64,000 bases of DNA, taken from contig NZ_AP019791.1 in assembly GCF_007164525.1 (NCBI RefSeq), positions 2,219,501 to 2,283,500 on the forward strand, read 5' to 3'. The notes beneath the pieces were generated by a model. It was not told the DNA's origin and did not search any database. It saw nothing but the letters and a program-made list of their open reading frames with translations. The number at the start of each line of letters is the position of its first letter. The stretch's first letter is position 1. Positions 27,103-36,391 of this stretch are shown piece by piece. Made by a program: the position numbers and the translations under genes. The stretch comes from Rubrobacter xylanophilus (GTDB lineage: Bacteria; Actinomycetota; Rubrobacteria; Rubrobacterales; Rubrobacteraceae).

Positions 27103-27946
27103 CGCCTAACATAACCGCTGCACGTAGCGCCAGCAGATCAGAGCGCACCCGAGATTGAGAAACGCCTGGTGAATGTCTGCTCGGCGCTCGTAACGCACCT
27201 TCAGCCGCCGGAAGCGATTCACCCAAGAAAGCGTTCGTTCCACAACCCACCGATACCGTCCCAGCCTCTCGCTGGACTCGATGCCCCGGCGGGCTATCCG
27301 CGGGGTTATACCTCTCTTCCTCAAGGCCTCACGGCAGCGAGGAAAGTCGTATCCTTTGTCGGCATGCAGCTTCTTGGGACGCTTGCGCGGTCGGCCACGA
27401 GGCTTGCGGATCGGAGGTATGGCGTCCACGGCCTCCTCCAGGACCTTCGAATCATGGACATTGGCCGCCGAGTGAATCACCGCCAGAGGTATGCCCCCTC
27501 GATCTACCACAAGATGGCGCTTTGAGCCCGCTTTTCCCTTATCTGTCGGATTCGCTCCGGTCTTTTGGCCCCCCCGGGGGCGGCCACGCTCGCCGAGTCC
27601 AAAGAAGCTCTCTCCCAGTCGATCTGATCCGCTTCCCCTAAACGGTTCAAGAGCTCCCGATGCAGCTGTTCCCACACGCCCGCTTCTTGCCATTCCTTGA
27701 GCCGTCGCTAAAGCAGGTCATGCCCGAGCCGCAGCCCATCTCCTGGGGCAGCATCTCCCAGGGTATGCCGCTCTTCAAGACGAACAGGATGCCGGTGAGG
27801 GCTGCCCGGTCGTCGATGCGGGGCCTGCCGCCCCTGGGCTTGGGTGGCTCTTCGGGCAGCAGCGGCTCGATCACTTCCCACAGTTCGTCGGTAACGAGTT
27901 TCTTAGCCATGTTTTCAGCATACCCGCCAGACGGTTTTGTTAGGCG
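27103..27946. mobile_element. IS5-family element, degenerate
   Basis: Terminal inverted repeats CGCCTAACATAACCG (27103-27117) and the complement of CGCCTAACAAAACCG (27932-27946) differ at one base. The single internal transposase is on the minus strand and broken. No clear target duplication. It adjoins an IS3-type fragment, whose orfA sequence breaks off at the right end. Confidence 0.75.
27106..27910 (-). pseudogene. IS5-family (IS427-like) transposase, split over three frames
   Basis: The N-terminal part from 27910 (MAKKLVTDELWEVIEPLLP and LKSGIPWEMLPQEMGCGSG) runs to about 27725. The centre (RRLKEWQEAGVWEQLHREL to LDSASVAAP) is in a second frame and is preceded by an in-frame TAG. The C-terminal part (RGGQKTGANPTDKGKAG, GIPLAVIHSAANVHDSKV, ending before 27106) is in a third. 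The second switch, at a C/G run near 27584, could be a programmed shift as in the IS427 group, but the first with its stop codon is damage. Confidence 0.75.
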
Positions 27947-27949
27947 TTG

Positions 27950-28210
27950 TTAAGGCTTTTTCAAGATTTCCCGCTCCTGTCGCAGAACCTTGTTCTCTTT
28001 ACGGAGCTTCCTCAGTTCCTCGCGTTCCTCGGTAGTTAGCCCCTCTCGTTTTCCCTGATCTATCTCTGACTGCTTCACCCAGGTTCTAAGGGCGTTATCC
28101 GAGACGCCAAGCTCGCGGGCTATCTGGGAGGCGGCTTGTCTGCGGAGCGGACAAGCCAAACGGCCTCTGCCTTGAACTCTGGTGTGTCCGTCGTCCGGGG
28201 TCAAGCCCAA
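27950..28210 (-). pseudogene. IS3-family orfA fragment
   Basis: The frame contains [21 protein letters not shown] and [20 protein letters not shown], the helix-turn-helix and leucine-zipper part of IS3-type OrfA. Its usual start ([16 protein letters not shown]) is present but in another frame, so a frameshift lies near 28140. The end breaks off after ILKK at the IS5-type element. No orfB is visible. Confidence 0.7.
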
Positions 28211-28213
28211 AGG

Positions 28214-28857
28214 TCAGCGACTCGACGGTCTTTCGGATGCTCAAGCGCCTAGGGTTCAGCCGAGAAAAGATCGCTGGGAGCGAGCGCGAGGAGTTTCTGA
28301 GGGCGCCCTGAAGGGCTTCGGTGGCCGACAGGATCGACGCGAGCCGCTTGGTGTTCGTGGACGAATGCAGCACGAACACCTCCTTACGACCGCTGTACGC
28401 CTGGTCGAGGCGGGGCGAGCGGGCGCCCGCTCGTGTCCCACGCAACTGAGGCAAGAGAACGTCACGCTGCTCTCGAGCATGACGCCATCGATGGCGGTGG
28501 AAGGGGCGACCACGAGGGCGGTCTTCGAGGCGTACGTGGAGGAGGCGCTCGCCCCGAACCTGCGTCCCGGGGCAGGTGGTGGCGATGGACAACCTCTCCG
28601 CCCACAAAGGCGAGATGGCAAGGGCGCTCATCGAGGAGCGTGGATGCGAGCTCGTGTTCCTGCCGCCCTACTCGCCAGACTTCAATCCCATCGAGCAGGC
28701 CTTCTCCAAGCTCAAGGCGTTGCTACGCAATGCCGAATCCCGCGCCCGCGGTGCCTTGATCGAATCCATGGGCGCAGCGCTCGGGGAGATCACCGACCAA
28801 GATGCGTTCGGCTTCTTCAGCCACTGTGGCCACTGGACATCCGCCCAATTGCTGTGA
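28214..28857 (+). pseudogene. IS630-family transposase, multiply frameshifted
   Basis: Successive plus-strand frames give the pieces of one transposase: STVFRMLKRLGFSREK, then RLVFVDECSTNTSLRPLYAW with the first Asp, then ENVTLLSSMTPSM, and last, from 28576, MDNLSAHKGEMARALIEERG with LVFLPPYSPDFNPIEQAFSK holding the other catalytic residues. At least three frame changes occur, the last at GGGG near 28569. Not functional. Confidence 0.75.
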
Positions 28858-28978
28858 CAGACGCTCTAGACAACCCGACCATAGCGGGGAAGGCTCCCTC
28901 TCTTCAACTACCTTCGTGCATTATTCGGGCTACGCGAACGTGCTGATCTCGCCCTGTAGCTCACGCCGACGACTACAT

Positions 28979-29281
28979 CTATGCAGCCGCTTCCGCGATC
29001 CGCGCCACCAAAGCTAAAAGCATCGCAACAGCGAATCCTATTCGCAATGTGCTGGCAAACTTCGTACGGTCGCCGGGTGCAAGCTCCGCTGCACTCAGGC
29101 ACAAGAGTGCCAGCCCGAAAAACAAATACACTAACCGGTTAAGTGCGCCCTCCTGGAAGAAGATAGTCTCAATGACGAACCAACATCCAGCCAGAGCTAC
29201 GATCCAGTAGCGCTTGCCGCCACGCGGCTCTCTGAAGATGTTCTCCCGAATTGTATGAACTCTGGAACCCTCTTCCTGCAT
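28979..29281 (-). CDS. 100-residue membrane protein (candidate immunity protein for proprotein 5)
   Basis: After a charged start (MQEEGSRVHTIRENIFREPR) come three spans (YWIVALAGCWFVIETIFF, LVYLFFGLALLCLSAAELA, LRIGFAVAMLLALVARIA). The ATG at 29281 has a GGTGAGG ribosome site; an in-frame ATG at 29374 would add 31 residues without coding character. It is the next gene after cysteine-rich proprotein 5. No family recognised; immunity is inferred from size, topology and place. Confidence 0.6.
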   Translation of the reverse strand: MQEEGSRVHTIRENIFREPRGGKRYWIVALAGCWFVIETIFFQEGALNRLVYLFFGLALLCLSAAELAPGDRTKFASTLRIGFAVAMLLALVARIAEAAA

Positions 29282-29428
29282 TTTCCTCACCACCTTGCTA
29301 TAAGTCGCGACAGAGCCTGACGCATATAAAATTATCGTCCCCTGAAGGCCTCCTCCCGAGCTTCGGCGACTCATGGAACGAGCATGTCACATCGCATCCT
29401 AAGGCGCCTCTATTTAATCCAATCTAGG

Positions 29429-30604
29429 CTACTGACAGAACCCGCAGCCCATACAGCCTGGTCCCCTCGTGCAGCATTGATTGGCGACGCCATAGCCGCA
29501 GATCAAGACTATGCAGCCCGCGCACAGTACGAGACCACCAAAGCAGGTAAGGGTGCAAGACCTGCACTGGTTGAAAGCGCATCCCCAGTCGATCGAGATA
29601 CAGGTATCAGAAGAGTACACTATATCGCACGGGCCGTTGCAACGAGTATCGTTGCAAGCTAGTTGCGCCGAGTACTCTCCCTCTCGGCGGAGAGCCCACG
29701 CCCTATGGTTCGAGCTACCCTTCTCCAAGCGCAGCTTCTTGTTCTCTACCCTGTAGAGTGTTGCCTCTGTATGAGTTTGCACCCCGGTCTTCGGGTGGAC
29801 TAGCGGTTTGTCGTACTCGTAGTAGACTGCGACTCGATTGCTGTTAAGTATAGCATACGAAATCGCCGTGGCCCTGTTGCCGTCTTCCAACTCATGCCTG
29901 GCGGCCTTGATTGCCACACAGTCCCCGGAGAAGCTGAACTCGCCGTTATTCCGGGATACCTGGCAGTTGCCGCAGTTGATGACGGTTATGCAGTTGCCGT
30001 TCTGACACTGCCTGATGATGTTGCCGGTCTGCAGCTTGTCCACTAACCCTGCGTCCATCACGTTCGCGACGTCCTGGCGGTGCACCATGGCGCGAGCTGC
30101 GCCGATCAGCCCTTCGCCCATTATCTCTTCGTATCCGAGCGACTTGGGCATCTCTGTGGTGGTGGCGGAAGCGAGGGAAGCTAGCTTGCTGGTTCCAAAT
30201 AGCAAGCTCATACCCACCGCTGCGCCTCCCACACCCTTCAAGAACTGGCCTCGGGTAAGCCCGCCGGCCGGCTGCGCAGCAAACTCGCTGGTTCGCGAGG
30301 AACCGCCTAGTTCTCCCAGCGCCTGCATGACACGCCAAGTGGCAGCCGGCCCGAGCCGCCGGGCAAGGGCCGCGCCCATCCATACACCCGTCCAAGCCCT
30401 GGCCTTATCCCCCGAAACTTCGATCAGCGTCGGCGCCCACGGGGCATCCTTGCCCAAAGCTTCCTCGCGCCAGTGCTCGACCTGCGGGTCGTAAAGGCTT
30501 CTGACCTCAAGCCTCTCTCCGACCGCCTCCTCGATCCTCTGCGCCAGAGCGCTACACGCCCCACACCCCCCGTCGTAGCCCAGAACGAGACGCCTGCCCC
30601 TCAT
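29429..30604 (-). CDS. cysteine-rich proprotein 5: DUF393 domain, Tat-like segment, 16-Cys tail
   Basis: The longest member, 391 residues. The DUF393 domain has C14/C17 and is almost identical to that of proprotein 2, also at the DNA level. TRGQFLKGVGG and a hydrophobic run ending ASLASA form the Tat-like part. The middle contains extra cysteines (QCQNGNCITVINCGNC) and RATAISYAILNSNRVAVYY. The tail, residues 317-390, carries 16 cysteines, many as CxxC, with a hydrophobic centre (CFGGLVLCAGCIVLICGYG). The 33-bp element is 76 bp upstream and the response-regulator gene ends just beyond it. Confidence 0.75.
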   Translation of the reverse strand: MRGRRLVLGYDGGCGACSALAQRIEEAVGERLEVRSLYDPQVEHWREEALGKDAPWAPTLIEVSGDKARAWTGVWMGAALARRLGPAATWRVMQALGELGGSSRTSEFAAQPAGGLTRGQFLKGVGGAAVGMSLLFGTSKLASLASATTTEMPKSLGYEEIMGEGLIGAARAMVHRQDVANVMDAGLVDKLQTGNIIRQCQNGNCITVINCGNCQVSRNNGEFSFSGDCVAIKAARHELEDGNRATAISYAILNSNRVAVYYEYDKPLVHPKTGVQTHTEATLYRVENKKLRLEKGSSNHRAWALRREGEYSAQLACNDTRCNGPCDIVYSSDTCISIDWGCAFNQCRSCTLTCFGGLVLCAGCIVLICGYGVANQCCTRGPGCMGCGFCQ

Positions 30605-30680
30605 GCTCTCTCCCCCTTTGCTCTCTGCTCCCTGCAGGAAACACCTTAGAGCAGGAGCTTCACGGGCACATCATCCTTTT

Positions 30681-30713
30681 GGTATGAATTTCGGTATGAA
30701 TTTTTCTCATACC
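30681..30713 (-). promoter_or_regulatory. 33-bp GGTATGA element, copy 5
   Basis: Same element, 76 bp upstream of cysteine-rich proprotein 5 and only 5 bp from the stop codon of the response-regulator gene. This direct adjacency is the best hint to the regulator that may bind it. Confidence 0.72.
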
Positions 30714-30718
30714 ACACT

Positions 30719-31321
30719 CTAGAGCTGCTCTTCTCCGTCTCCCGGAAGGAGATCCCTTCTGCTCGAAGCCCCAAGCTTCTTGAGGATGCTCGTGACGTGG
30801 CTCTTTACGGTAGGGAGACTCACGCCGAGCTCTTCTGCTATCCGGCGGTTGGGGTGGCCGAGCAGCAGCCGCTCGTAGACCTCCCGCTCCCGCTGCGTTA
30901 GCGCGGCGGGGCCCTCCTCGCCACCCCGCTCCCCGAGCAGCCACACCCTCTTGCCCGCGCAGGTCTCCCGGACGGCCTCCCGCAGCCTGGCCGGGTCCTC
31001 GCCTTTGTGCACGAAGGAGTCGGCCCCGCAGAGCATGGCCTCCTGAACGTCGGCCGGGGCGTTGTACGCGGTGTAGACGAGCACGCGCGGCGGCTCGGGC
31101 AGGGACTTCAGGCTGCGGCACAGCGGGAGGCCGTCGCCTCCCCTCAGGCGGAGGTCCAGGAGCACCAGGTCGGGGCGCAGCTCGGAGGCGAGATGTAGCG
31201 CTCCGGCGGCGTCCGAAGCCTCTCCGGCGATCTCGACACCGCCCTCCAGCCCGAGCGCCGTCCTGATGCCCAGCCGCATGGCCGGGTGGTCCTCCACCAG
31301 CAGAACCCGCGCTCTTTTCAT
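30719..31321 (-). CDS. NarL/LuxR-type response regulator
   Basis: A 200-residue regulator. The receiver domain has the acidic pair in VLLVEDHP, phospho-acceptor D56 in LVLLDLRLRGG, Thr in VLVYTAYN and Lys in SFVHKGED. The C-terminal LuxR helix-turn-helix reads LTQREREVYERLLLG and IAEELGVSLPTVKSHVTSIL. The ATG overlaps the kinase stop (ATGA), so it is paired with that kinase. The stop is next to GGTATGA element copy 5, and a 3' fragment of the gene lies near copy 4, which makes control of the cysteine-rich genes plausible. Confidence 0.92.
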   Translation of the reverse strand: MKRARVLLVEDHPAMRLGIRTALGLEGGVEIAGEASDAAGALHLASELRPDLVLLDLRLRGGDGLPLCRSLKSLPEPPRVLVYTAYNAPADVQEAMLCGADSFVHKGEDPARLREAVRETCAGKRVWLLGERGGEEGPAALTQREREVYERLLLGHPNRRIAEELGVSLPTVKSHVTSILKKLGASSRRDLLPGDGEEQL

Positions 31322-32913
31322 CCCTCCTCGAACCTCAACTGCACGGTGGTCCCTCTGCCGGGGGAGGAGATCACCTCCAGCTCTCCCCCGGCCCTCCGGG
31401 CCCTCTTGTGCATGATGGCAAAGCCCGTCCCCCGACGCGCCGCGCCCTCCGGAAGCCCCCGGCCGTCGTCCCTGACCCGCAGGATGAAGGTGGGTCCCAC
31501 CCTCCGGGACTCCAGCCGGACGTTCCTCGCTCCCGAGTGTTTGGCGGCGTTCCACAGGGCCTCGCTGGCCACCCGGTAGGCCGCGGCCCGTTCCTCCGGA
31601 CCGAGCTCCGAGAGATCGGCCCGCAGATCCTCGCGGGCTGAGATCGCGAAGTGCTCCCTCGTCTCGCAGAGCCTCTCCCGGAGCAGAGCGACGACGTCCA
31701 CGTCTCCGCCCTCCCCGCAGCGGGCCTGGATCTCCTCGATCGAGCGCCCCACCTGGTGGCTGGCCTCCCTGGAGGCGGCTATCGCCTCGTCGAGGATCCT
31801 CTCGGCGGCCTCCTCGCCCTCCTTCTCGCGCACCTCCCTGTAGGAGCCGATGAGCAGCGCCGCGGCGTGCACGTTCTGCTTGACGGTATCGTGCAGCTCC
31901 TCCGAGATACGGGCCTGCTCCAGGGCGGTTACGGCCTCGTCGCGCTGGCGGCGCAGGCGATGAACCGCGTAGGCGAAGGCGGAGACCCTCACGGCCAGGT
32001 AGAGCGCGAGCACGGCCCCGGCGAACGCCAAAAACGGGGGCACCGGCGGGTGCAGCGCCGACCAGACGAACGAGGCCGCGAACTGCATGGCCGGGGAGAG
32101 CGGCCCGAACCAGAAGGCCGCCTGACGCCAGGGGTGGACGCCAAGCTCCAGCGGCGAGCTCTCTAGCGCCGCAGAGTGCCGGGCGGCGAGGGAGACGAGG
32201 ACGGGACCGCAGAGCCAGAGGAGATGCTGCCACGGGGCCGGCGGCCCGCCGGAATAGCGCACACTCAGAAGATAGGCGAACTCGGCTGCGAAGAGCGCCA
32301 GCAACCCCCAAGCCAGCGGCCGCGCGAACGGTGGGCTCCCGTCCACCCCGACGAGCACGAGCCCCAGGTAGAGCAGCGCGGCCCCCGCCACCGGCCCGCA
32401 GAAGGCGGCGAGCGCCTCCGGCCATCCGCGAGCGGCCGCAAGCTCCGCCGGGGAGGCCCCGAACACCGAGAGGAGCACCCCCAGCGAGAGCCCGACGGCG
32501 AGCGCGTCGGCCCAGGCCACGTATCCCGCCCTCCTGCTGACCGTGAAGATGCCCAGCAGCAGCGCCCCGAAAAGCAGCAGGACCCCGGCCGCGTAACAAA
32601 CCGCCGAGAGGGGCGATCCGGGCTCGCGGGCCGGGCTCCATAGGGGGCTGCCCGCGAGGTAGAGGAGGACCCCGGCGCACATCGCCCCCCAGAACAGCCT
32701 CCCGCTCCCCCGGGACTCCGAGCAGGCCCCGGAGAGCGAGAAGGCAACCAGGAACACCACCGGGAGATACAGAACCGCCAGCGGCAGATCCCACCCGGCG
32801 AACCCGCCCTCCGCCCCGGCCAGCGCGCCGGCGACCGCCGCACCCCACAGGACGAGTGCGACCAGCGCCCGGCCATACACCGGCATCGAAAAGGCATTCC
32901 TGCCGTGCGGCAA
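31318..32913 (-). CDS. NarL-family sensor histidine kinase
   Basis: A 531-residue kinase. The N-terminal half has about nine membrane spans with little outside, so it probably senses the membrane or a small hydrophobic ligand. After a short coiled coil comes the HisKA_3 box ARISEELHDTVKQNVHAAAL with the phospho-acceptor His, then the ATPase domain with ASEALWNAAKHSGA (N box), VRDDGRGLP and GTGFAIMHKRARRAGGEL. It is translationally coupled to the response regulator. The signal is unknown; a membrane-active peptide would fit the topology. Confidence 0.9.
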   Translation of the reverse strand: MPHGRNAFSMPVYGRALVALVLWGAAVAGALAGAEGGFAGWDLPLAVLYLPVVFLVAFSLSGACSESRGSGRLFWGAMCAGVLLYLAGSPLWSPAREPGSPLSAVCYAAGVLLLFGALLLGIFTVSRRAGYVAWADALAVGLSLGVLLSVFGASPAELAAARGWPEALAAFCGPVAGAALLYLGLVLVGVDGSPPFARPLAWGLLALFAAEFAYLLSVRYSGGPPAPWQHLLWLCGPVLVSLAARHSAALESSPLELGVHPWRQAAFWFGPLSPAMQFAASFVWSALHPPVPPFLAFAGAVLALYLAVRVSAFAYAVHRLRRQRDEAVTALEQARISEELHDTVKQNVHAAALLIGSYREVREKEGEEAAERILDEAIAASREASHQVGRSIEEIQARCGEGGDVDVVALLRERLCETREHFAISAREDLRADLSELGPEERAAAYRVASEALWNAAKHSGARNVRLESRRVGPTFILRVRDDGRGLPEGAARRGTGFAIMHKRARRAGGELEVISSPGRGTTVQLRFEEG

Positions 32914-33025
32914 AGCCTGTAGCCTCCCCCCGAGAAGACGGAGCTCTCCGCCGGTAACAGGGACAGGCTAGGCCGTGCTGCGGGCCGGGTCAAGGTACAA
33001 TGCCTCCCGGAAGGGGTGAGGAATC

Positions 33026-33484
33026 GTGTTTGCAAAGGACCTGGCGGAGAAGATCGGGGGCAGCCGCCTCTTCGCCGCCGTCGCCTCGAAAGTGGCGCCG
33101 CCGGTGGACCGGGCGCTCTACCGCTGGCTCGGGGGCAGGACGCTCGGCGCCGGACCCCCCACCCTGCTGCTCACCACGGTCGGCCGGAGGACCGGCCGGC
33201 AGCGAACCGTCCCGCTGCTGTACGTGCGAGACGGGGAGCGGCTGGCGGTCGCGGCCAGCAACTGGGGGCGGGAGCGTCACCCCGAGTGGTCCGAGAACCT
33301 TCTCTCCAATCCTCTGGTATGGCTACAGGCCGGCCACACGAGGCGCCGCTGCCGGGCCCGTCTTGCAACATCCCGAGAGCGCGAGCGGCTCTGGCCGCGT
33401 TTTATCGAGCTCTGGCCCGCCTACGAGAGCTACCGGCGGCGCTGCGGGAGGGAGATAAGGATCTTCCTCCTCGAAGACGCCTGA
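33026..33484 (+). CDS. deazaflavin (F420)-dependent nitroreductase-family protein
   Basis: A 152-residue protein of the Ddn/DUF385 split-barrel family of F420H2-dependent reductases. LLLTTVGRRTGRQRTVPLLYV is the characteristic front part, followed by the NWGRERHPEWSENLLSNP motif and a late basic region. The GTG start at 33026 follows AGGGGTGAGG. It is divergent from the kinase and just upstream of the GH38 gene but not clearly part of that operon. The substrate is unknown; family members reduce quinones or nitro compounds. Confidence 0.8.
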   Translation: MFAKDLAEKIGGSRLFAAVASKVAPPVDRALYRWLGGRTLGAGPPTLLLTTVGRRTGRQRTVPLLYVRDGERLAVAASNWGRERHPEWSENLLSNPLVWLQAGHTRRRCRARLATSRERERLWPRFIELWPAYESYRRRCGREIRIFLLEDA

Positions 33485-33577
33485 TCCCCCCGCAGTACGT
33501 CGCCCGTGCTAGGATAATCTTCGTACAGGTGGATAGAGAGAGATAGGGGAAGCCGTCCGATCCAGAGACGGGGAGGC

Positions 33578-36391
33578 ATGAGCACCGCCAGGGAGATCGC
33601 CGGGCACAGCGAGGCCGGCCGGGAGCCTCTAAACATAGTAGTCATACCGCACTCCCACTGGGATCGGGAATGGTATGCCACCTTCGAGGAGTTCCGGTTC
33701 TACCTTGTGCGCTTCATGGACGAGCTGCTGGAGGTCCTGGAGCGGGACGAAGCGTTCAGGTGCTTTCTGCTCGACGGTCAGGTCTCGCTGCTCGAGGACT
33801 ACCTGCAGGTCAGGCCCGAGAAGTTCGAGCAGCTGCGGCGGCTCGTGCAGGACGGCCGGCTGGACATCGGGCCGTGGTACGTGCAGCCCGACGAGTTCCT
33901 CGTCTCCGGGGAGGCGCTGGTGCGCAACCTCCTGATCGGAGACCGGATCGGCCGGCAGTTCGGCCCGGTGATGAAGCAGGGCTACGTGCCGGACACCTTC
34001 GGGCACATAAGCCAGCTCCCCCAGATCCTGCGGGGTTTCGGGATCGGCACCTTCTACTTCATGCGCGGGCTCGCCGAGAGCGTGGACGAGCTGCGCAGCG
34101 AGTTCTGGTGGGAGGCCCCCGACGGCTCGAAGGTCCTCGCCCACTTCCTCTCCGAGACCTACTCCAACGCAGCGGTCCTGGGGCCGGACCCGGAGAAGAT
34201 CTCCTTCCGCCACGACCGGCTCGCCGAGCCCAGCAGCTACTTCGTCAGCTACGACTCGCTCTACGAGCTCAGGGACAGGCTCGCCGCGCGGGCGGCCGAC
34301 AGGACCATCCTGTTCATGAACGGCAGCGACCACGTCACCGTCCAGCCGGACTTCTCCCGCTACGTCTTCGCCCTCAACCAGGCCATGGAGGACCGGCTCT
34401 TCAACGGGCGCCTGGCGGACTTCGAGCGGCTGGTGCTGGAGGAGAACCCGCCCCTCAAGACCTACCGGGGCGAGCTGCGCTGGGCGCGCTACCAGCCCAT
34501 CCTCAAGGGGGTCTACTCCTCCCGGATGTACCTCAAACAGGAGAACGAGCGGACCCAGCAGCTGCTCGAGGGTTTGGCCGAGCGGGCCGCCGCCGTGGTC
34601 TACGCCCTCGGAGGACCCGACTACTCGCCCTTTCTGCGCCACGCCTGGAAGGAGCTGCTCAAAAACCACGCCCACGACTCCATCGGCGGCTGCTCCGCCG
34701 ACGCCGTCCACCGGCAGATGCTCGGGCGCTACGACACCGTCCGGCGCGTGGGGCAGAAGGTGGTGGACGAGGCCCTGGACTACATAGCCTCCCGGGTGGC
34801 CCCCGAGCCCGACGCCGGCTCCATCCCCATCGTCGTCTTCAACCCCAGCCCCTGGGAGCGGGGGGGCACCGTACAGGTGGAAGTCTCGCTCAACGTGGAC
34901 GTGCCTTTGAAGCGCCGGATCTTCGACTGGATCGGCCAGAAGGAGTTCGACGTGGAGCGCGCCGCGCTCATCGACCCCGACGGTCGGGAGGTGCCCTTCG
35001 CCATAAGGGGGCGGCGGCTGCACATAGAGGACGCCCTCTACCGACGCAAGGCCGTCCGCCGGGCCACCGTGGAGTTTCTGGCCGAGCGGATCCCGCCGCT
35101 CGGCTACAAGGTCTACCGTCTCGTCGAGACGCCCGAGCGGGAGCCGACCTCCGAGGAGCGGGAGGTGCCCTGGGAGGTGGCCCTGGAGAACGAGCGCCTG
35201 AAGGTGACCGTCGAGGGCGACATGACGCTCACCGTCCTGGACAAGACCACCGGGGAGCGCTATTCGGGGCTCAACCTCTTCGTGGACGAGGGGGACGCCG
35301 GGGACGAGTACACCTTCTGTCCGCCGCGCGAGCAGCGCAGGGTGCTCTCCTCGGAGGAGGACTGGCGGGTCGAGGACTCCGGAGACCCCCATACCCTGCT
35401 GCTCAGGGGGAGCATGCAGCTCCCCCGGAGCCTCACGCCGGGACGCACCGCCCGCTCCCTGCAGACCGTCCGCTGCCCGCTCAACGTCCGGCTGCGGCTC
35501 CTGCCGGGGGCGCGGCGGCTGGAGATCTCCACCGAGTTCTTCAACCGGGCCAGGGACCACCGGCTGCGGGTGGTCTTCCCGGCGGGGTTCCCGGCCCGGG
35601 AGTCGGTCGCGGAGACCGCCTTCGGCACCGTCCGGCGCTCCACGCGCCCGATGGAGAGCTCCGGCTGGCGCGAGAAGGACACCGCCACCTACGCCCAGCG
35701 GCGCTTCGTGTGCGTCGAGGATCCGGACACCGGGCGCGGGCTCGCCGTCCTCAACAAGGGGCTTCCGGAGTACGAGGTGACCCCGGAGGGGGAGGTGCAC
35801 CTGACGTTGCTGCGCGGGGTGGGCTGGCTCTCCCGCAACGACCTGACGACCCGCACCGGACACGCCGGGCCGGGGCTCGCCACCCCCGAGGCCCAGTGCT
35901 CCGGGCGTCACGTCTTCGAGTACGCCGTCGTCCCGTACACCGGCGACCACCGGGAGGCGGGCATCTTCCGGGAGGCCGAGGAGTACTGGCTGCCGCTGGA
36001 GGCCTGGGACGTCCACCGGGGCGAGCGGCCCCGGGAGGGCTCCCCGGCGGGGGCCCCCGGCTCCTTTCTGCGGGTGCACGGCAAGGACGTCGTACTGAGC
36101 ACCCTCAAGAAGGCCGCCGACCGGGACGGGATCGTCCTGCGCCTCTTCAACGCCTCCGAGGAGGAGAGCCGGGCGGCGCTCAACTTCGGCATCCCCATCG
36201 CCGCCGCCTACAGGACCAACCTCAACGAGGAGATCCTGGAGGAGCTCGCCCCCAAGGGCCACCGGCTGAGGGTGAGCCTCCGCCCCTGCGGCATCGAGAC
36301 CGTGCTCGTCAAGCTGCACCGGCCCGAAAGGTGGGCCGAGAGGATCAGGCGGACCGCCCCGGAGCGGACGAGAGGAAGGAGGACCGGATGA
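33578..36391 (+). CDS. GH38 alpha-mannosidase, possibly mannosylglycerate hydrolase
   Basis: A 937-residue glycoside hydrolase family 38 enzyme. Zn ligands are in PHSHWDREW (His25/27, Asp29) and NHAHDSIGG (His366, Asp367); PDTFGH holds the nucleophile Asp139. The C-terminal beta domains follow from about residue 420. There is no signal peptide, so it acts in the cytoplasm. Its stop overlaps the start of a sugar-binding lipoprotein (ATGA), and two permeases follow: an importer plus hydrolase unit. Because relatives of the suspected host accumulate mannosylglycerate, hydrolysis of imported mannosylglycerate or mannosides is likely, but the substrate is inference. Confidence 0.88.
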   Translation: MSTAREIAGHSEAGREPLNIVVIPHSHWDREWYATFEEFRFYLVRFMDELLEVLERDEAFRCFLLDGQVSLLEDYLQVRPEKFEQLRRLVQDGRLDIGPWYVQPDEFLVSGEALVRNLLIGDRIGRQFGPVMKQGYVPDTFGHISQLPQILRGFGIGTFYFMRGLAESVDELRSEFWWEAPDGSKVLAHFLSETYSNAAVLGPDPEKISFRHDRLAEPSSYFVSYDSLYELRDRLAARAADRTILFMNGSDHVTVQPDFSRYVFALNQAMEDRLFNGRLADFERLVLEENPPLKTYRGELRWARYQPILKGVYSSRMYLKQENERTQQLLEGLAERAAAVVYALGGPDYSPFLRHAWKELLKNHAHDSIGGCSADAVHRQMLGRYDTVRRVGQKVVDEALDYIASRVAPEPDAGSIPIVVFNPSPWERGGTVQVEVSLNVDVPLKRRIFDWIGQKEFDVERAALIDPDGREVPFAIRGRRLHIEDALYRRKAVRRATVEFLAERIPPLGYKVYRLVETPEREPTSEEREVPWEVALENERLKVTVEGDMTLTVLDKTTGERYSGLNLFVDEGDAGDEYTFCPPREQRRVLSSEEDWRVEDSGDPHTLLLRGSMQLPRSLTPGRTARSLQTVRCPLNVRLRLLPGARRLEISTEFFNRARDHRLRVVFPAGFPARESVAETAFGTVRRSTRPMESSGWREKDTATYAQRRFVCVEDPDTGRGLAVLNKGLPEYEVTPEGEVHLTLLRGVGWLSRNDLTTRTGHAGPGLATPEAQCSGRHVFEYAVVPYTGDHREAGIFREAEEYWLPLEAWDVHRGERPREGSPAGAPGSFLRVHGKDVVLSTLKKAADRDGIVLRLFNASEEESRAALNFGIPIAAAYRTNLNEEILEELAPKGHRLRVSLRPCGIETVLVKLHRPERWAERIRRTAPERTRGRRTG

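Noticed and set aside
26825-27250. 141-codon minus frame with a hydrophobic patch
   Set aside because: Its plausible start lies inside the IS5-type inverted repeat and it shows no homology to the island proteins, so I left the region as a gap.
33629-36319. 896-codon open frame opposite the GH38 gene
   Set aside because: Antisense shadow of a high-GC gene: Pro/Gly/His/Val-rich with no family motifs, while the plus frame has all GH38 catalytic blocks.
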